From: Pseudomonas sp. GCEP-101
Lineage (GTDB): Bacteria; Pseudomonadota; Gammaproteobacteria; Pseudomonadales; Pseudomonadaceae
NCBI RefSeq assembly: GCF_025133575.1
Contig: NZ_CP104011.1
Location: 868,001 to 932,000 of the forward strand
DNA: 64,000 nt
Direction of reading: 5' to 3'
In this document: positions 38,217 through 45,637 of the stretch, piece by piece
Position numbering within the stretch: the first letter of the stretch is position 1
Layout: every line of letters starts with the position of its first letter
Program-made: the position numbers and the translations under genes
Notes under the pieces: generated by a model
Databases searched by the model: none
Told to the model about the DNA's origin: nothing
What the model saw: the letters and a program-made list of their open reading frames with translations, nothing else

Positions 38217-38780
38217 ATGCCGTCGAAAAATTTCTACGACAACTACCTTCAAGTACTAGTAGCGATTGAGCTCTGCGAGCGGCAAAACCTCCTCCTACCT
38301 GCATTGATCATGACCTACTCCGCTATCGACAGTGTGAGCTGGCTAGCGGCAGACAGCAGCAAGGACAGCGGAAAGGCATTCAAAAAGTGGGTCAGCGAAT
38401 GGATGTTGAAGTCCAGATCTCTTGAATGCAGTGCTGACGAACTCTACGCAGCTCGCTGTGGAATTCTTCATACCTTCACTCCTACTTCGACCCTGAACGC
38501 AAAAGGCGTAAGAAAGATTGGCTATTCTTGGGGAGCCGGAGACAACAGCAAGCTAGAGCAGCTGATAGACGCGACACGGAGCCAAGAAACCATTGTCTCT
38601 ATTCATCTCAGCGATTTGATTCAGACGTTTCGAAACGCAATGGCTGACTACCTCGAATACGTGTACAGCGACCCTCAACGCGAGGCAGCTTTCGAAGCAA
38701 AAACAAGCGAGCATTTCTCCACGCTTGGGATTGAGACAGTCGATGAGTACTTGGAGCTAAAAGCAAACAGTCCCCACTAG
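38217..38780 (+). CDS. unknown protein, possible HEPN-type domain
   Basis: A 187-residue helical protein with no confident family. It contains ELYAARCGILHTFTP, an R-x4-H arrangement (RCGILH) like the catalytic motif of HEPN ribonucleases, preceded by a long helix (ALIMTYSAIDSVSWLA) as in HEPN bundles. HEPN proteins are frequent in phage defence and toxin systems. Start at 38217 has AGGG 8 bases upstream; ATG at 38211 is too close to it. The gene converges on the integrase gene and their 3' ends overlap by 24 bases. It may be a cargo gene acquired at the attL end. Confidence 0.55.
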   Translation: MPSKNFYDNYLQVLVAIELCERQNLLLPALIMTYSAIDSVSWLAADSSKDSGKAFKKWVSEWMLKSRSLECSADELYAARCGILHTFTPTSTLNAKGVRKIGYSWGAGDNSKLEQLIDATRSQETIVSIHLSDLIQTFRNAMADYLEYVYSDPQREAAFEAKTSEHFSTLGIETVDEYLELKANSPH

Positions 38781-39752
38781 TGGGCCGAATCGAATCGCGT
38801 CCTGGAGATGATCAGGCGACAGATGCGCGTATCGCATGGTCATCGTGAGCGTCGAGTGCCCTAGGATTTTCTGAAGCGTGAGGATGTTGCCTCCATTCAT
38901 CATGAAGTGGCTGGCAAAGGTGTGCCGGAGAGCGTGGCTGGCTTGGCCTTGCGGCAGTTGAATCGTGGTTCGCTCCAAGGCACGGCGGAAGGATGTGATG
39001 CAGGACGAAAACGGACCATGCATCCGCCAGTGTTTCCTCACCCGGTCAGCCAGTTCCGGTGGAATCGGTACGTGGCGAACCTTCCCTGACTTGGTTCCGG
39101 CATAGGTCACAACGTTGCCTTGTAGCCGATGTGCGGGGAGCTTTTCAGCCTCGGACCATCGAGCACCCGTAGCCAGGCAGAGCAGAGTCACCAGCTCGGT
39201 GTGCGGGTTGTCGCAACGGTTGCGGATAGAGTCGAGAAGCTCGCCGATCTGCTCGGTTGTCAGCCACGACAGTTCCCGCTCTTGCAACTTGAGCAGCTTT
39301 ACCCCGGCCAGCGGGTTGCCGTAGTCGATCTGACCCAGATCCTTCAGCTCATTGAACACCGCGCGGAGGTAGCCCAGTTCGTTGTTCAGGGTCTTCCCGG
39401 ATATCCCCTCCTCCAGCCGCTTCCGCCGCAAGTTCGCATACGAAGACGCGTCCAGGGCCATCGCTACCGGGTCGCCCAATCGAGCAGCCAATTGCAGCAT
39501 CTTGGACAGCCTCCGAGGTGCATCACGCAGTGAATGGCCATGCAGGTCGTACCAGAGGTGCACCAGCTCCGAAAGTCTGCGGCGATCCTTGGGCTTGATA
39601 CTCCACGCAGGGTTCTCGATGCACTTCTGCCGAACCGTGGCTTCGAAGCGCTGAGCCTCGCCCTTGGTCTTAAATCGCTTTCGGAAGCGTTTGCCCTTGA
39701 TGGGTTCGATATCAGCCAGCCAGCGTCCGTCCTCCAGCTTCGTAATTGCCAT
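38757..39752 (-). CDS. tyrosine recombinase/integrase (Pf-phage type)
   Basis: A 331-residue integrase. N-terminal arm-binding part about 1-50 (KLEDGRWLADIEP), core-binding part about 55-150, catalytic domain about 160-325 with Arg198 (ATGARWSE), Lys224 region, His273/Arg276 (HALRHTFASH), His299 (LGHSTLTMT) and Tyr308 (MRYAHLS). All catalytic residues are present, so it should be active. It starts at the rep stop (TGATG overlap), the rep-int order of Pf1-type prophages. Confidence 0.93.
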   Translation of the reverse strand: MAITKLEDGRWLADIEPIKGKRFRKRFKTKGEAQRFEATVRQKCIENPAWSIKPKDRRRLSELVHLWYDLHGHSLRDAPRRLSKMLQLAARLGDPVAMALDASSYANLRRKRLEEGISGKTLNNELGYLRAVFNELKDLGQIDYGNPLAGVKLLKLQERELSWLTTEQIGELLDSIRNRCDNPHTELVTLLCLATGARWSEAEKLPAHRLQGNVVTYAGTKSGKVRHVPIPPELADRVRKHWRMHGPFSSCITSFRRALERTTIQLPQGQASHALRHTFASHFMMNGGNILTLQKILGHSTLTMTMRYAHLSPDHLQDAIRFGPLVGTVCF

Positions 39753-41044
39753 CAGACGGCATATCCCCTTCGTAAATAGCGGTCTGAGATCAGGTTCTTA
39801 ATGTGCTTTTCGAGGTCCCGCCGAGTCCAACCCTTCGCTAAGTAGTGGTCCTCGATCACATGCCAGAATTCGAGGCTGTAGGCGGACTCAATCGCCTTTT
39901 TTGCGGGGATACGCTCGCGTGCAATGAGGCTGATGAACTGGCCCAGGAACATCTCACAGTTCTTGCCGGAGAAGCCCATGGCCGTCTTGCGATAGCGTCG
40001 ATACTCGACACGCTCGATGAGCGGATCGGCCTCTACCTGGACCTTCACGTCTTGCATGATCAGCGTCCAGAACGGGTCATGCTGAGTACGCAGACCTAGC
40101 AGCCGATACGCCTCGCAGCCGTACACCCAGAGGTGATCGAGGTGCTGGGAGATACCTTCATAGGTCCGGGTGCCGATCACGCCACCAGAGGCCTTTATGG
40201 AGCCCTGAGCGAACTGATTGATGATGGTGTGGTGGTAGCGAAACTCGATGCGCCAGACCGGTTCCTTGGGGTTGTAGGCTGCGTCGCTGTCACCAAACGG
40301 ATTACCGTTGTGGGTGGACCAGACTGCGTTCCAGTAATCGAGCTTGTCGGTAGCGCGGGCCTGTAGCGACTTGTTGTAGACCGCCAACTGAATCCCTGTC
40401 GGCGAGCCGAACATGTAGGTTTCACCACGTCCGTAGACCGAGGCGTTGCCGTTGAACTCGATGCGGTCGATGCCGCTGATCTGGCGTACCCGATTGGATC
40501 GGCAGTGCATGCGATCCACGATATTTTCTTTCGGGGTCCAACCTTGCACGTCCAGGGCGATGTGGACGGCACATTGGTTTGGTTCGCAGTGAGTCATCAC
40601 CGCTGCCGCGAGGGAATCCATAAGTCCCTGGAGCGCCTTCGGAGCTACGCCATCAATCGCATGTGGCGAAACCTCAATCTTGAGGTGAGAGCCGATGCTC
40701 TCCAGCTTCATGTTGTGATTCTTGATCAGCAGGATCAGGCCGAGGTCTGCATTCTGCAGACGGAACTGATACCCGGAGTCGCGCCCGATACGCCCCTTGG
40801 ACCACTCGTAGCCGGCGAACTCGACGAAAGGTTCCTGGGAGTCGAATAGCGCGATGACTTCCGGGCGAATCAGTCCGTTGTACAACTGGCGGACGGTATC
40901 CACGCCGCAGCGCAAAACGCGCACCCCGGAAAGGTCGGTCATTTTCGCCGTATAGCCGTCGATGAAGAGGCGGCCACGCGGTGACTCGATGATTTGACCG
41001 TCAGGTTGAACTAGCAGTCGACGCTGATCACCAAACTTTGCCAT
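39752..41044 (-). CDS. replication initiation protein, Pf1-like filamentous phage type
   Basis: A 430-residue protein resembling the Rep encoded next to the integrase in Pf1/Pf4 prophages (PA0727 position). Supporting stretches are QLAVYNKSLQARATDKLDYW and PVWRIEFRYHHTIINQF, and a Lys-rich C-terminus. It would nick or initiate rolling-circle replication from a nearby origin, for which the 41109-41179 hairpin is a candidate. GGAG lies 7 bases before the ATG. The exact nuclease residues are not assignable with confidence. Confidence 0.78.
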   Translation of the reverse strand: MAKFGDQRRLLVQPDGQIIESPRGRLFIDGYTAKMTDLSGVRVLRCGVDTVRQLYNGLIRPEVIALFDSQEPFVEFAGYEWSKGRIGRDSGYQFRLQNADLGLILLIKNHNMKLESIGSHLKIEVSPHAIDGVAPKALQGLMDSLAAAVMTHCEPNQCAVHIALDVQGWTPKENIVDRMHCRSNRVRQISGIDRIEFNGNASVYGRGETYMFGSPTGIQLAVYNKSLQARATDKLDYWNAVWSTHNGNPFGDSDAAYNPKEPVWRIEFRYHHTIINQFAQGSIKASGGVIGTRTYEGISQHLDHLWVYGCEAYRLLGLRTQHDPFWTLIMQDVKVQVEADPLIERVEYRRYRKTAMGFSGKNCEMFLGQFISLIARERIPAKKAIESAYSLEFWHVIEDHYLAKGWTRRDLEKHIKNLISDRYLRRGYAV

Positions 41045-41050
41045 CTGAAT

Positions 41051-41083
41051 TCTCCAACGTTATCCATTAATGTCCAATTCGCT
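41051..41083. repeat. imperfect direct repeat A (partner at 41510-41539)
   Basis: TCCAACGTTATCCATTAATG... just upstream of rep matches TCCAACACTATCCAATTATG... at 41510-41539, 19 of the first 24 positions, followed by CCA(A)TTC in both. Its copies bracket the hairpin and the small membrane peptide. Confidence 0.5.
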
Positions 41084-41108
41084 ACGTGTGTTGTTAGACG
41101 TGTTACAG

Positions 41109-41179
41109 GGACGTCAGCCGCGCCCAGCCGGCGGGGCGCTCGTGCCTTACGCTACCTGCCGGTGGGCGCGGCGACGTCC
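41109..41179. other. large hairpin upstream of rep, candidate replication or packaging signal
   Basis: GGACGTC-AGCCGCGCCCA-GCCGGC pairs with GCCGGT-GGGCGCGGC-GACGTCC with only small bulges, leaving a loop of about 25 bases. It is 64 bases upstream of the rep ATG, in a GC-rich patch. Filamentous phages carry origin and packaging hairpins in such intergenic regions. No T-run, so not an ordinary terminator. Confidence 0.6.
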
Positions 41180-41234
41180 AGCACTCCATCTGAGCCGGAG
41201 TGAACCAACAGGAAGGGATCGTGGGTTGATCGAG

Positions 41235-41306
41235 CTAGGCGCCGACGTCGAGGAGGTAAGTCATCAGCACGAGAGCAACGACGTTAATCAGTCCCTCTAG
41301 GCTCAT
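41235..41306 (-). CDS. 23-residue hydrophobic membrane peptide
   Basis: A short frame with GAGG 8 bases before ATG at 41306. It starts MSLEGLINVV, contains one hydrophobic span ALVLMTYLL, and ends DVGA before TAG. Size, hydrophobicity and position between the small regulators and rep match the tiny coat-related or minor membrane peptides of Pf phages. It may be the only structural remnant in this element. Confidence 0.5.
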   Translation of the reverse strand: MSLEGLINVVALVLMTYLLDVGA

Positions 41307-41681
41307 CGCGTTTTCCTCGTTTGCATTTCCTGGGCATGAGCGTGCCTGTCGCTGGAATGCAGGCGCTCGCGCCGATGATTCAGCGTTCGGAAATGGTGGA
41401 ATTGGGAGGCTTTAGAACGGGGCTCTGAGGCACGCCGCTGTGGTTATCTCACCACAAAATCAGATGCTGGAACGGGGCTATGCCGAAGGGGAATCGGGTC
41501 GGAAAGGTAGTCCAACACTATCCAATTATGCCCATTCACTCCGCCCTGGTATGCACGACCGGCATCGCCCAACACCAAGGGCTCTGCCCTTGTCATCCCG
41601 CTCTTGCCGCCGAGGGCTCGGGAGCGCGGGGCGGAAAAGCTGCCCCACGCTCACCGGCCGAGGCTGGTGGCGGGCATGCGT
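41307..41681. other. 375 bases without a confident gene, where phage structural genes would lie
   Basis: Neither strand has a convincing coding frame. It contains direct repeat B at 41510-41539 and GC-rich runs (CGAGGGCTCGGGAGCGCGGGGCGG near 41601). In Pf1-type phages the ssDNA-binding, coat and Zot genes occupy the interval between the small regulators and rep; none is detectable here. Confidence 0.6.
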
Positions 41682-42071
41682 TCAAGGGTTCGCTCCGCCC
41701 GTGCTTCCGTTCGCCGGAACGGTGGGGCTGTTCCGACGAGCCGGGAGCGCGGCCCTTGAGCGCGGATCGTTAGGGTGGGCGATGCGGTCCAGTACGTTGC
41801 CGGAACCATGCCGGTCGCGGTGCCGCATCACCCGGATCGTGCGAATGTCGGACCAGAACAACTCGTTCGGGTAGTGCCCCTCGCCGTTTGCCGCGACGAC
41901 GAGGAAGTAGGGATCGCTGTGAACGCCTTCGAGTGCCAGGACGACGCCAACAACATGAAGGAGACACCAGAGCGGTTCGGGGTCTTGTTCCCACACCAGT
42001 TCGAAGAGAACGGTTTGTCCCAGATAGGTCAGGGCGCTTTCGGTATCCAGAGAGACACGGTTGCTAGTCAT
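41682..42071 (-). CDS. inovirus-type hypothetical protein
   Basis: A 129-residue protein, mostly beta/alpha mixed, with [23 protein letters not shown], a hydrophobic [11 protein letters not shown] and [20 protein letters not shown]; the last 30 residues are Pro/Arg/Ser-rich and low complexity. It begins within the preceding gene (8-base overlap). I recognise only that Pf-like elements carry genes of this kind here; function unknown. The C-terminal tail could be a fusion to non-coding sequence after a deletion. Confidence 0.6.
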   Translation of the reverse strand: MTSNRVSLDTESALTYLGQTVLFELVWEQDPEPLWCLLHVVGVVLALEGVHSDPYFLVVAANGEGHYPNELFWSDIRTIRVMRHRDRHGSGNVLDRIAHPNDPRSRAALPARRNSPTVPANGSTGGANP

Positions 42072-42279
42072 TGCTGTAGTCCCCCGCTTCGAAATTCTCT
42101 CTGCCACTGAGCAGCTCAACGCGGAGGCGGACCATGTTCACCACCTGCATTTCCCCCATGGTGGTACTGGGGATAGTGCCGTTACGCACCCATTCCTCAG
42201 CCTCTTCAACACTCACGCCGCACATCTCGGCGAAGGCCGGGATGGTGCAAATATCGGGGCTCGATTGGTATTCGCTCAT
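42064..42279 (-). CDS. small inovirus regulator-like protein
   Basis: A 71-residue protein: DICTIPAFAEMCGVSVEEAEEWVRNGTIP is a helix-turn-helix of the MerR/excisionase style, followed by MGEMQVVNMVRLRVELLSG. Pf1-like phages encode a 71-residue protein in the same place. It overlaps the preceding gene by 4 bases (ATGA) and the following one by 8, so the three are one translational unit. Confidence 0.68.
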   Translation of the reverse strand: MSEYQSSPDICTIPAFAEMCGVSVEEAEEWVRNGTIPSTTMGEMQVVNMVRLRVELLSGRENFEAGDYSND

Positions 42280-42500
42280 AGGGGCAACTCCTTTTCCATA
42301 AGCTGGCTGGTGAACAACGCGACGTTGACCAGCACGTGCTTGCCGACCTTCTCGTGAGGGATGTAGCCGTTGCGAATCCAACCCCAGACAACGTCATGGC
42401 GGTCGCCCATGCGAATCCAATCAGCGAACTCTCTCCAGGGCATCACTGGAGGCGGGCTAGAAAGGTCTTTTTGAGACAGGTTGAGTCCTTCTACATTCAT
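42276..42500 (-). CDS. small DNA-binding protein, excisionase-like
   Basis: A 74-residue protein with VMPWREFADWIRMGDRHDVVWGWIRNGYIPHEKVGKHVLVN, a winged-helix/excisionase pattern in which the W-x-R-N-G-x-IP-x-x-K-V-G-K stretch is repeated in looser form in its downstream neighbour, so the pair look like duplicates. First gene of the leftward operon, divergent from the repressor. It could be the excisionase or an antirepressor. Confidence 0.65.
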   Translation of the reverse strand: MNVEGLNLSQKDLSSPPPVMPWREFADWIRMGDRHDVVWGWIRNGYIPHEKVGKHVLVNVALFTSQLMEKELPL

Positions 42501-42558
42501 GGCCTTTGCTGCACTATGCTGGACAATAGAGGATCATGACCTTGCACTATGTCTTGGC

Positions 42559-42604
42559 CATAGTCCAAATATAGACCCATGGACTAAGTTCTGTACATAG
42601 TCCA
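42559..42604. promoter_or_regulatory. operator array between repressor and leftward operon
   Basis: CATAGTCCA occurs at 42559-42567 and 42596-42604, and its inverted form TGGACTA at 42580-42586. Similar CACTATG(C) sites lie at 42511-42519 and 42544-42551. The AT-rich stretch TTTATAAATTTTATC (42605-42619) before the repressor gene can supply a -10. The layout is that of a phage lysogeny switch. Confidence 0.65.
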
Positions 42605-42625
42605 TTTATAAATTTTATCTATCGA

Positions 42626-42892
42626 ATGAAAATAACCGAGAGAGCCCTTCTATTGATAGGGCGCAGCAATCTGAGTGCTCTTACCAGAGCCGGCGACACA
42701 GACTACAACCGCTGGGTCAGTATCAAGAGAGGTCGCGCGCGCGTAGGCGCGGAAGAAATAGAAATTCTGGGTAAGGTATACCCGGAGTATCGCTGGTGGC
42801 TTTCCACTGGAGAAGTTATGCCGGAGATCGGACAAACTAGTCCGGACTACGATGAGGCCGACAGAAACTTGACCGGACAAAGCGCGGGATAG
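42626..42892 (+). CDS. repressor-like DNA-binding protein
   Basis: An 88-residue protein with an N-terminal helix-turn-helix (LLIGRSNLSALTRAGDTDYNRWVSIKRGRARV) and the YPEYRWWLSTGEVMPEIGQTSP stretch common in short Pseudomonas phage repressors. It is the only rightward gene in the middle of the element and faces the leftward operon across the operator array, so it is the likely C-type immunity repressor. No Shine-Dalgarno is seen. Confidence 0.7.
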   Translation: MKITERALLLIGRSNLSALTRAGDTDYNRWVSIKRGRARVGAEEIEILGKVYPEYRWWLSTGEVMPEIGQTSPDYDEADRNLTGQSAG

Positions 42893-43195
42893 CAATTACC
42901 TTGAAAGTAGCTATGCGCTGGTACGCCCGAAACCTTTAGTTCGAAATAGTTTTAGTATTATTTGATAACTGCTGATTAGAAGGAGCTAACCCATATAGCA
43001 AAAGCTGAGCCAACAGTTAAGAGCGTCAGCGCAGAACAACTCGAGATATAGGGTGCCAGTTCACTTCGCTTTCAAGCGCGGGGCAAAGCTATATAAAGCA
43101 GGCGTCGTGAAATGCATTAAGCTCCGGCGACTTAATTGCCGCCGGATTTAAATCACAATCCTAACAGAATGAATTGGTGGCAAGAGGCTGAAAAA
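42893..43195. other. 303-base AT-rich gap with a small hairpin
   Basis: No frame with a start and ribosome-binding site fits. TCCGGC/GCCGGA at 43123-43146 forms a hairpin 50 bases beyond the end of the leftward cargo cassette and may terminate it. The rest is AT-rich with scattered TATAAA-like words. Confidence 0.45.
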
Positions 43196-43639
43196 CTACT
43201 TGAAATCTAAATGCTCCTGAGCACAAATACCCCTCTGCATAAGCTCAAGCAATTTTCCTCTCAGCTCTCGCAAACCTCCCTTGCCCAACTTTGTGGCACT
43301 CAAAATCAGTGCATGGCCTTCATTTCCATCAATCGGATCGGACTTCACAAGGAATGCAGCGGAGCCGTCATTTCCTTTTACACTCCGAACCTCTCCCGCA
43401 ATAAGCGCAGAGTACACAGCTGCCTGTCGCTTGTCGGGATTTCTCGCAGCTTGTTCCTCCAGCCTATTATTTACGGCTGTTAAAAGCGTAAATCGCTCTC
43501 GATCGACACTCACGCCACTACTGTCCAGGTCTGTGAGGCTTATAGCCGTCACGGCGAACTCCTTCCCATCATAATGTTCTGGTGAGAAAGTAGAACGTAT
43601 CAGGCGTTCAGCGTCATCGATTGCAGGATCGAATTCCAT
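43196..43639 (-). CDS. island cargo gene 3, unknown function
   Basis: A 147-residue soluble protein. The start region is DDAERLIRSTFSPEHYDGKEFAV, then TDLDSSGVSVDRERF; the second half is SAALIAGEVRSV...EGHALILSATKLGKG and a terminal helix. I know of no characterised homologue. No Shine-Dalgarno precedes the ATG, and the gap to the previous gene is 16 bases, so it is probably the last gene of a three-gene unit. Base composition is lower in GC than the chromosome. Confidence 0.65.
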   Translation of the reverse strand: MEFDPAIDDAERLIRSTFSPEHYDGKEFAVTAISLTDLDSSGVSVDRERFTLLTAVNNRLEEQAARNPDKRQAAVYSALIAGEVRSVKGNDGSAAFLVKSDPIDGNEGHALILSATKLGKGGLRELRGKLLELMQRGICAQEHLDFK

Positions 43640-43655
43640 TTCAAATACGCCAACA

Positions 43656-44276
43656 TCAAGAAATAATTCTTATAACTTCATCAGGAAGTGGCGTCGCCAA
43701 ATCTTCTTCGTCAGAAATATATACGCGGCCATCAGTGCTTTTAGCGTAGTAAGAGTATTTACCGTCGCCATAAAGCCCCAAGTCAATTACGCCAAAGGCT
43801 GTCTTCCAACTAAAATTAATCTCGCCGTCGCCCGCGCAGGAAATCTTCGGAAGACACTTCTCGATCTCTGCGGCGTGATATGCAGAAAATAATTCAGCGT
43901 CGTTTCGAGAGTCTTGGCCTATACGCACTCCGCCATAGCCATCCCAGTTCTCTTCTAAGCCAGAGAACTGTCGAACTCGCCCAATAACCAGATCCAATGC
44001 ATTAGGAGAGTTTGCAGCGGGAAGTGTAACAGCGCCTGGGGTTTTTAGCCGGGTATTGCTTTGAATTCCATGGACAATATGCTCCACATAAGCAACCGCG
44101 CTATTCGCGATAGCTTCAACGCTTTCATATTTACCGGCATCAATTCGCGCCTTCAATATTGGCGCCGGCCCAGGGGCGCGGGCAGTCGAAGGAAACATCG
44201 AGTACGCGCCAATATGAGCAGCTGTGGTCTTCACATCCCTTTCAAGACTGATAGGCTTTGCAAATGCTGCATCCAT
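43656..44276 (-). CDS. island cargo gene 2, WDGYG-motif protein
   Basis: A 206-residue soluble protein. The N-terminal third is low in motifs; the C-terminal half has LEENWDGYGGVRIGQ, then AAEIEKCLPKISCAGDGEINFSWKT and LYGDGKYSYYAKSTDGRVYI, a recurrent pattern (ENWDGYG...LP...dGEI...W) in small proteins on mobile elements, function unknown to me. ATG at 44276 is chosen because GGAGGGG inside the upstream gene lies 7 bases before it; the longer TTG start has no spacing. Confidence 0.65.
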   Translation of the reverse strand: MDAAFAKPISLERDVKTTAAHIGAYSMFPSTARAPGPAPILKARIDAGKYESVEAIANSAVAYVEHIVHGIQSNTRLKTPGAVTLPAANSPNALDLVIGRVRQFSGLEENWDGYGGVRIGQDSRNDAELFSAYHAAEIEKCLPKISCAGDGEINFSWKTAFGVIDLGLYGDGKYSYYAKSTDGRVYISDEEDLATPLPDEVIRIIS

Positions 44277-44278
44277 AA

Positions 44279-45196
44279 TCAAGCCCCTCCCTGCCGTAGA
44301 TTCATTTGCTCTGCAATTTTCTTATTAAGCACATTAAATATAACGCTTTTATTGCACAAATGAAATGCTTCAAATAGCTCCGAAGCTGAATCTAAAACCT
44401 TTTTCCCGTCAGAAAGCGCACCTAACGGTGATTTTGAAACCTTGTTTTCAGAATCACGCAACGACAAAGTGTGATCAAGCGTCACAAAGCTCTGAAGCTC
44501 GCCATCGGATGAGGTTGTATATGACGAGTCGAGATTTAGCTGACTAAGAACCTCGGTACTCTCCAACTTCCCAGGCTCAAACCAGCCTGTATAAACATGC
44601 CACCGCTCGCCAGACGAGAATACGTGATCAGAGACGTATACTGACTCCGGATCTAAAAGCTCGGATATATTATATTTCCCCGCGCTGGGCATGAATCGGA
44701 AGCGATCCAATACCCTCAACCCTCCTCCAAGCAGTGGCTCTTGGGTATCTAGCGCCTCTAATACTCTTTTCAGAACATCCAAGAAAAACTGCTTGGCGGG
44801 CGCCCAGCGGTAGTACTCAAGGCAGTGAATACTAATAGATGGCCCAGCGATACGTACAATCCACTCAAGAGCGTTCGACGTAGCATTGCGACGAACCATC
44901 TGAATTGCATCAGAGTTCTGTTGAATACTTGGCGTCTCTGAGTTCTCCAGAGTAATCTGGACGCTTTTAGTTTCGTCGAATTCAGAAAACAAATCCGCAA
45001 GATTGGACTTTAGAGACTCCATTTTCTTCTGATTGGCAATGAGTCTGTTCGCAAACTCAAAGAAAAAAATAGTCTCCGCAATCGCATGCGATTTCTTGAT
45101 GGGCTCAAAGAGCTCCGATACGCTCATATCCTTTTCGACTCCAAGCCGAATTTCTCTGGTTGAGCCTTTCACGAGATTGGCACACCCATGTGCCAT
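44279..45196 (-). CDS. island cargo gene 1, TIGR04255-like protein
   Basis: A 305-residue soluble protein resembling the sporadically distributed TIGR04255 family: N-terminal AIAETIFFFEFA, the central LLGGGLRVLDRFRFMP (family LRYINRI-like block), ERWHVYTGWFEP, and the C-terminal ELFEAFHLCNKSVIFNVL (family LH-x-x-F block). No function is established. First gene of the leftward cassette; gene 2 follows directly. ATG at 45127 (MSVSELFEP) may be the true start, since family resemblance begins after it. Confidence 0.65.
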   Translation of the reverse strand: MAHGCANLVKGSTREIRLGVEKDMSVSELFEPIKKSHAIAETIFFFEFANRLIANQKKMESLKSNLADLFSEFDETKSVQITLENSETPSIQQNSDAIQMVRRNATSNALEWIVRIAGPSISIHCLEYYRWAPAKQFFLDVLKRVLEALDTQEPLLGGGLRVLDRFRFMPSAGKYNISELLDPESVYVSDHVFSSGERWHVYTGWFEPGKLESTEVLSQLNLDSSYTTSSDGELQSFVTLDHTLSLRDSENKVSKSPLGALSDGKKVLDSASELFEAFHLCNKSVIFNVLNKKIAEQMNLRQGGA

Positions 45197-45602
45197 AACA
45201 TCTCTATACGCCCAAGCTAGTACATCTCAGAGGCACTTACAACAAACACAATCAGCGCCTCACTGAGCATAAACCTAAAAAATATACATTATTTCTCCAT
45301 CCCTTGCAAGAAAAACCAAAAAACTCAAAGCTCTTTAATCTAACTTCCATATTGCAGATTTTAGTTCGATATTTCGTTAATTCGAATAGCGACACCATAA
45401 TCAGCTTCAATACACAGATAAAAAACCATTACAAACTGAAAAGTACCTACTTCATAACCGCCCCCAACCAGAAGAGCAATGTGTCGAAAAAGTGTCGAAA
45501 TCACTTGCCGCCACTTGCTAACAAAGGCCTCTATGCCCTGCTAGAGGCCGCTATTTCTGCGGCGTTAGCCAATAATGACCATCAATGGCCACGTCCAAAA
45601 AC
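45197..45602. other. 406-base AT-rich gap at the right end, with candidate arm site
   Basis: Apart from the arm-type candidate TGTCGAAAAAGTGTCGAA at 45482-45499 and palindromic CCTCTA...TAGAGG around 45530-45550, I see nothing coding. The promoter of the cargo cassette should lie near 45200-45300; no clear -35/-10 pair stands out. Confidence 0.5.
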
Positions 45603-45630
45603 GGGTTCAAATCCCCCCGGCTCCACCAAA
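45603..45630 (+). repeat. attR core (28 bp)
   Basis: Exact copy of 38083-38110, the tmRNA 3' end. Beyond it lies chromosomal sequence that originally followed ssrA. Confidence 0.93.
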
Positions 45631-45637
45631 TCCAACG

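Larger units (their letters stand above)
38083..45630. mobile_element. 7.5-kb integrated element at ssrA, Pf-like inovirus skeleton with AT-rich cargo
   Basis: Bounded by identical 28-bp repeats at 38083-38110 (3' end of ssrA) and 45603-45630. It carries a tyrosine integrase adjacent to one end, a Pf1-type Rep gene, small regulators, a repressor with operators, and cargo at both ends. Missing are recognisable coat, Zot (pI) and ssDNA-binding genes, so it cannot make virions alone: either a decayed prophage, or a satellite/plasmid-like element helped by another phage. The cargo is visibly AT-rich against the chromosome. Confidence 0.88.

Noticed and set aside
41440..41874. Rightward frames of about 97-144 codons in the element
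   Set aside because: Arg/Ser/Pro-rich, no start signal, opposite to the Pf-type leftward operon; they look like GC-patch artefacts.
42559..42604. CRISPR-like short repeats
   Set aside because: Only three 7-9 base units with one inverted and no spacer regularity; better explained as repressor operators.
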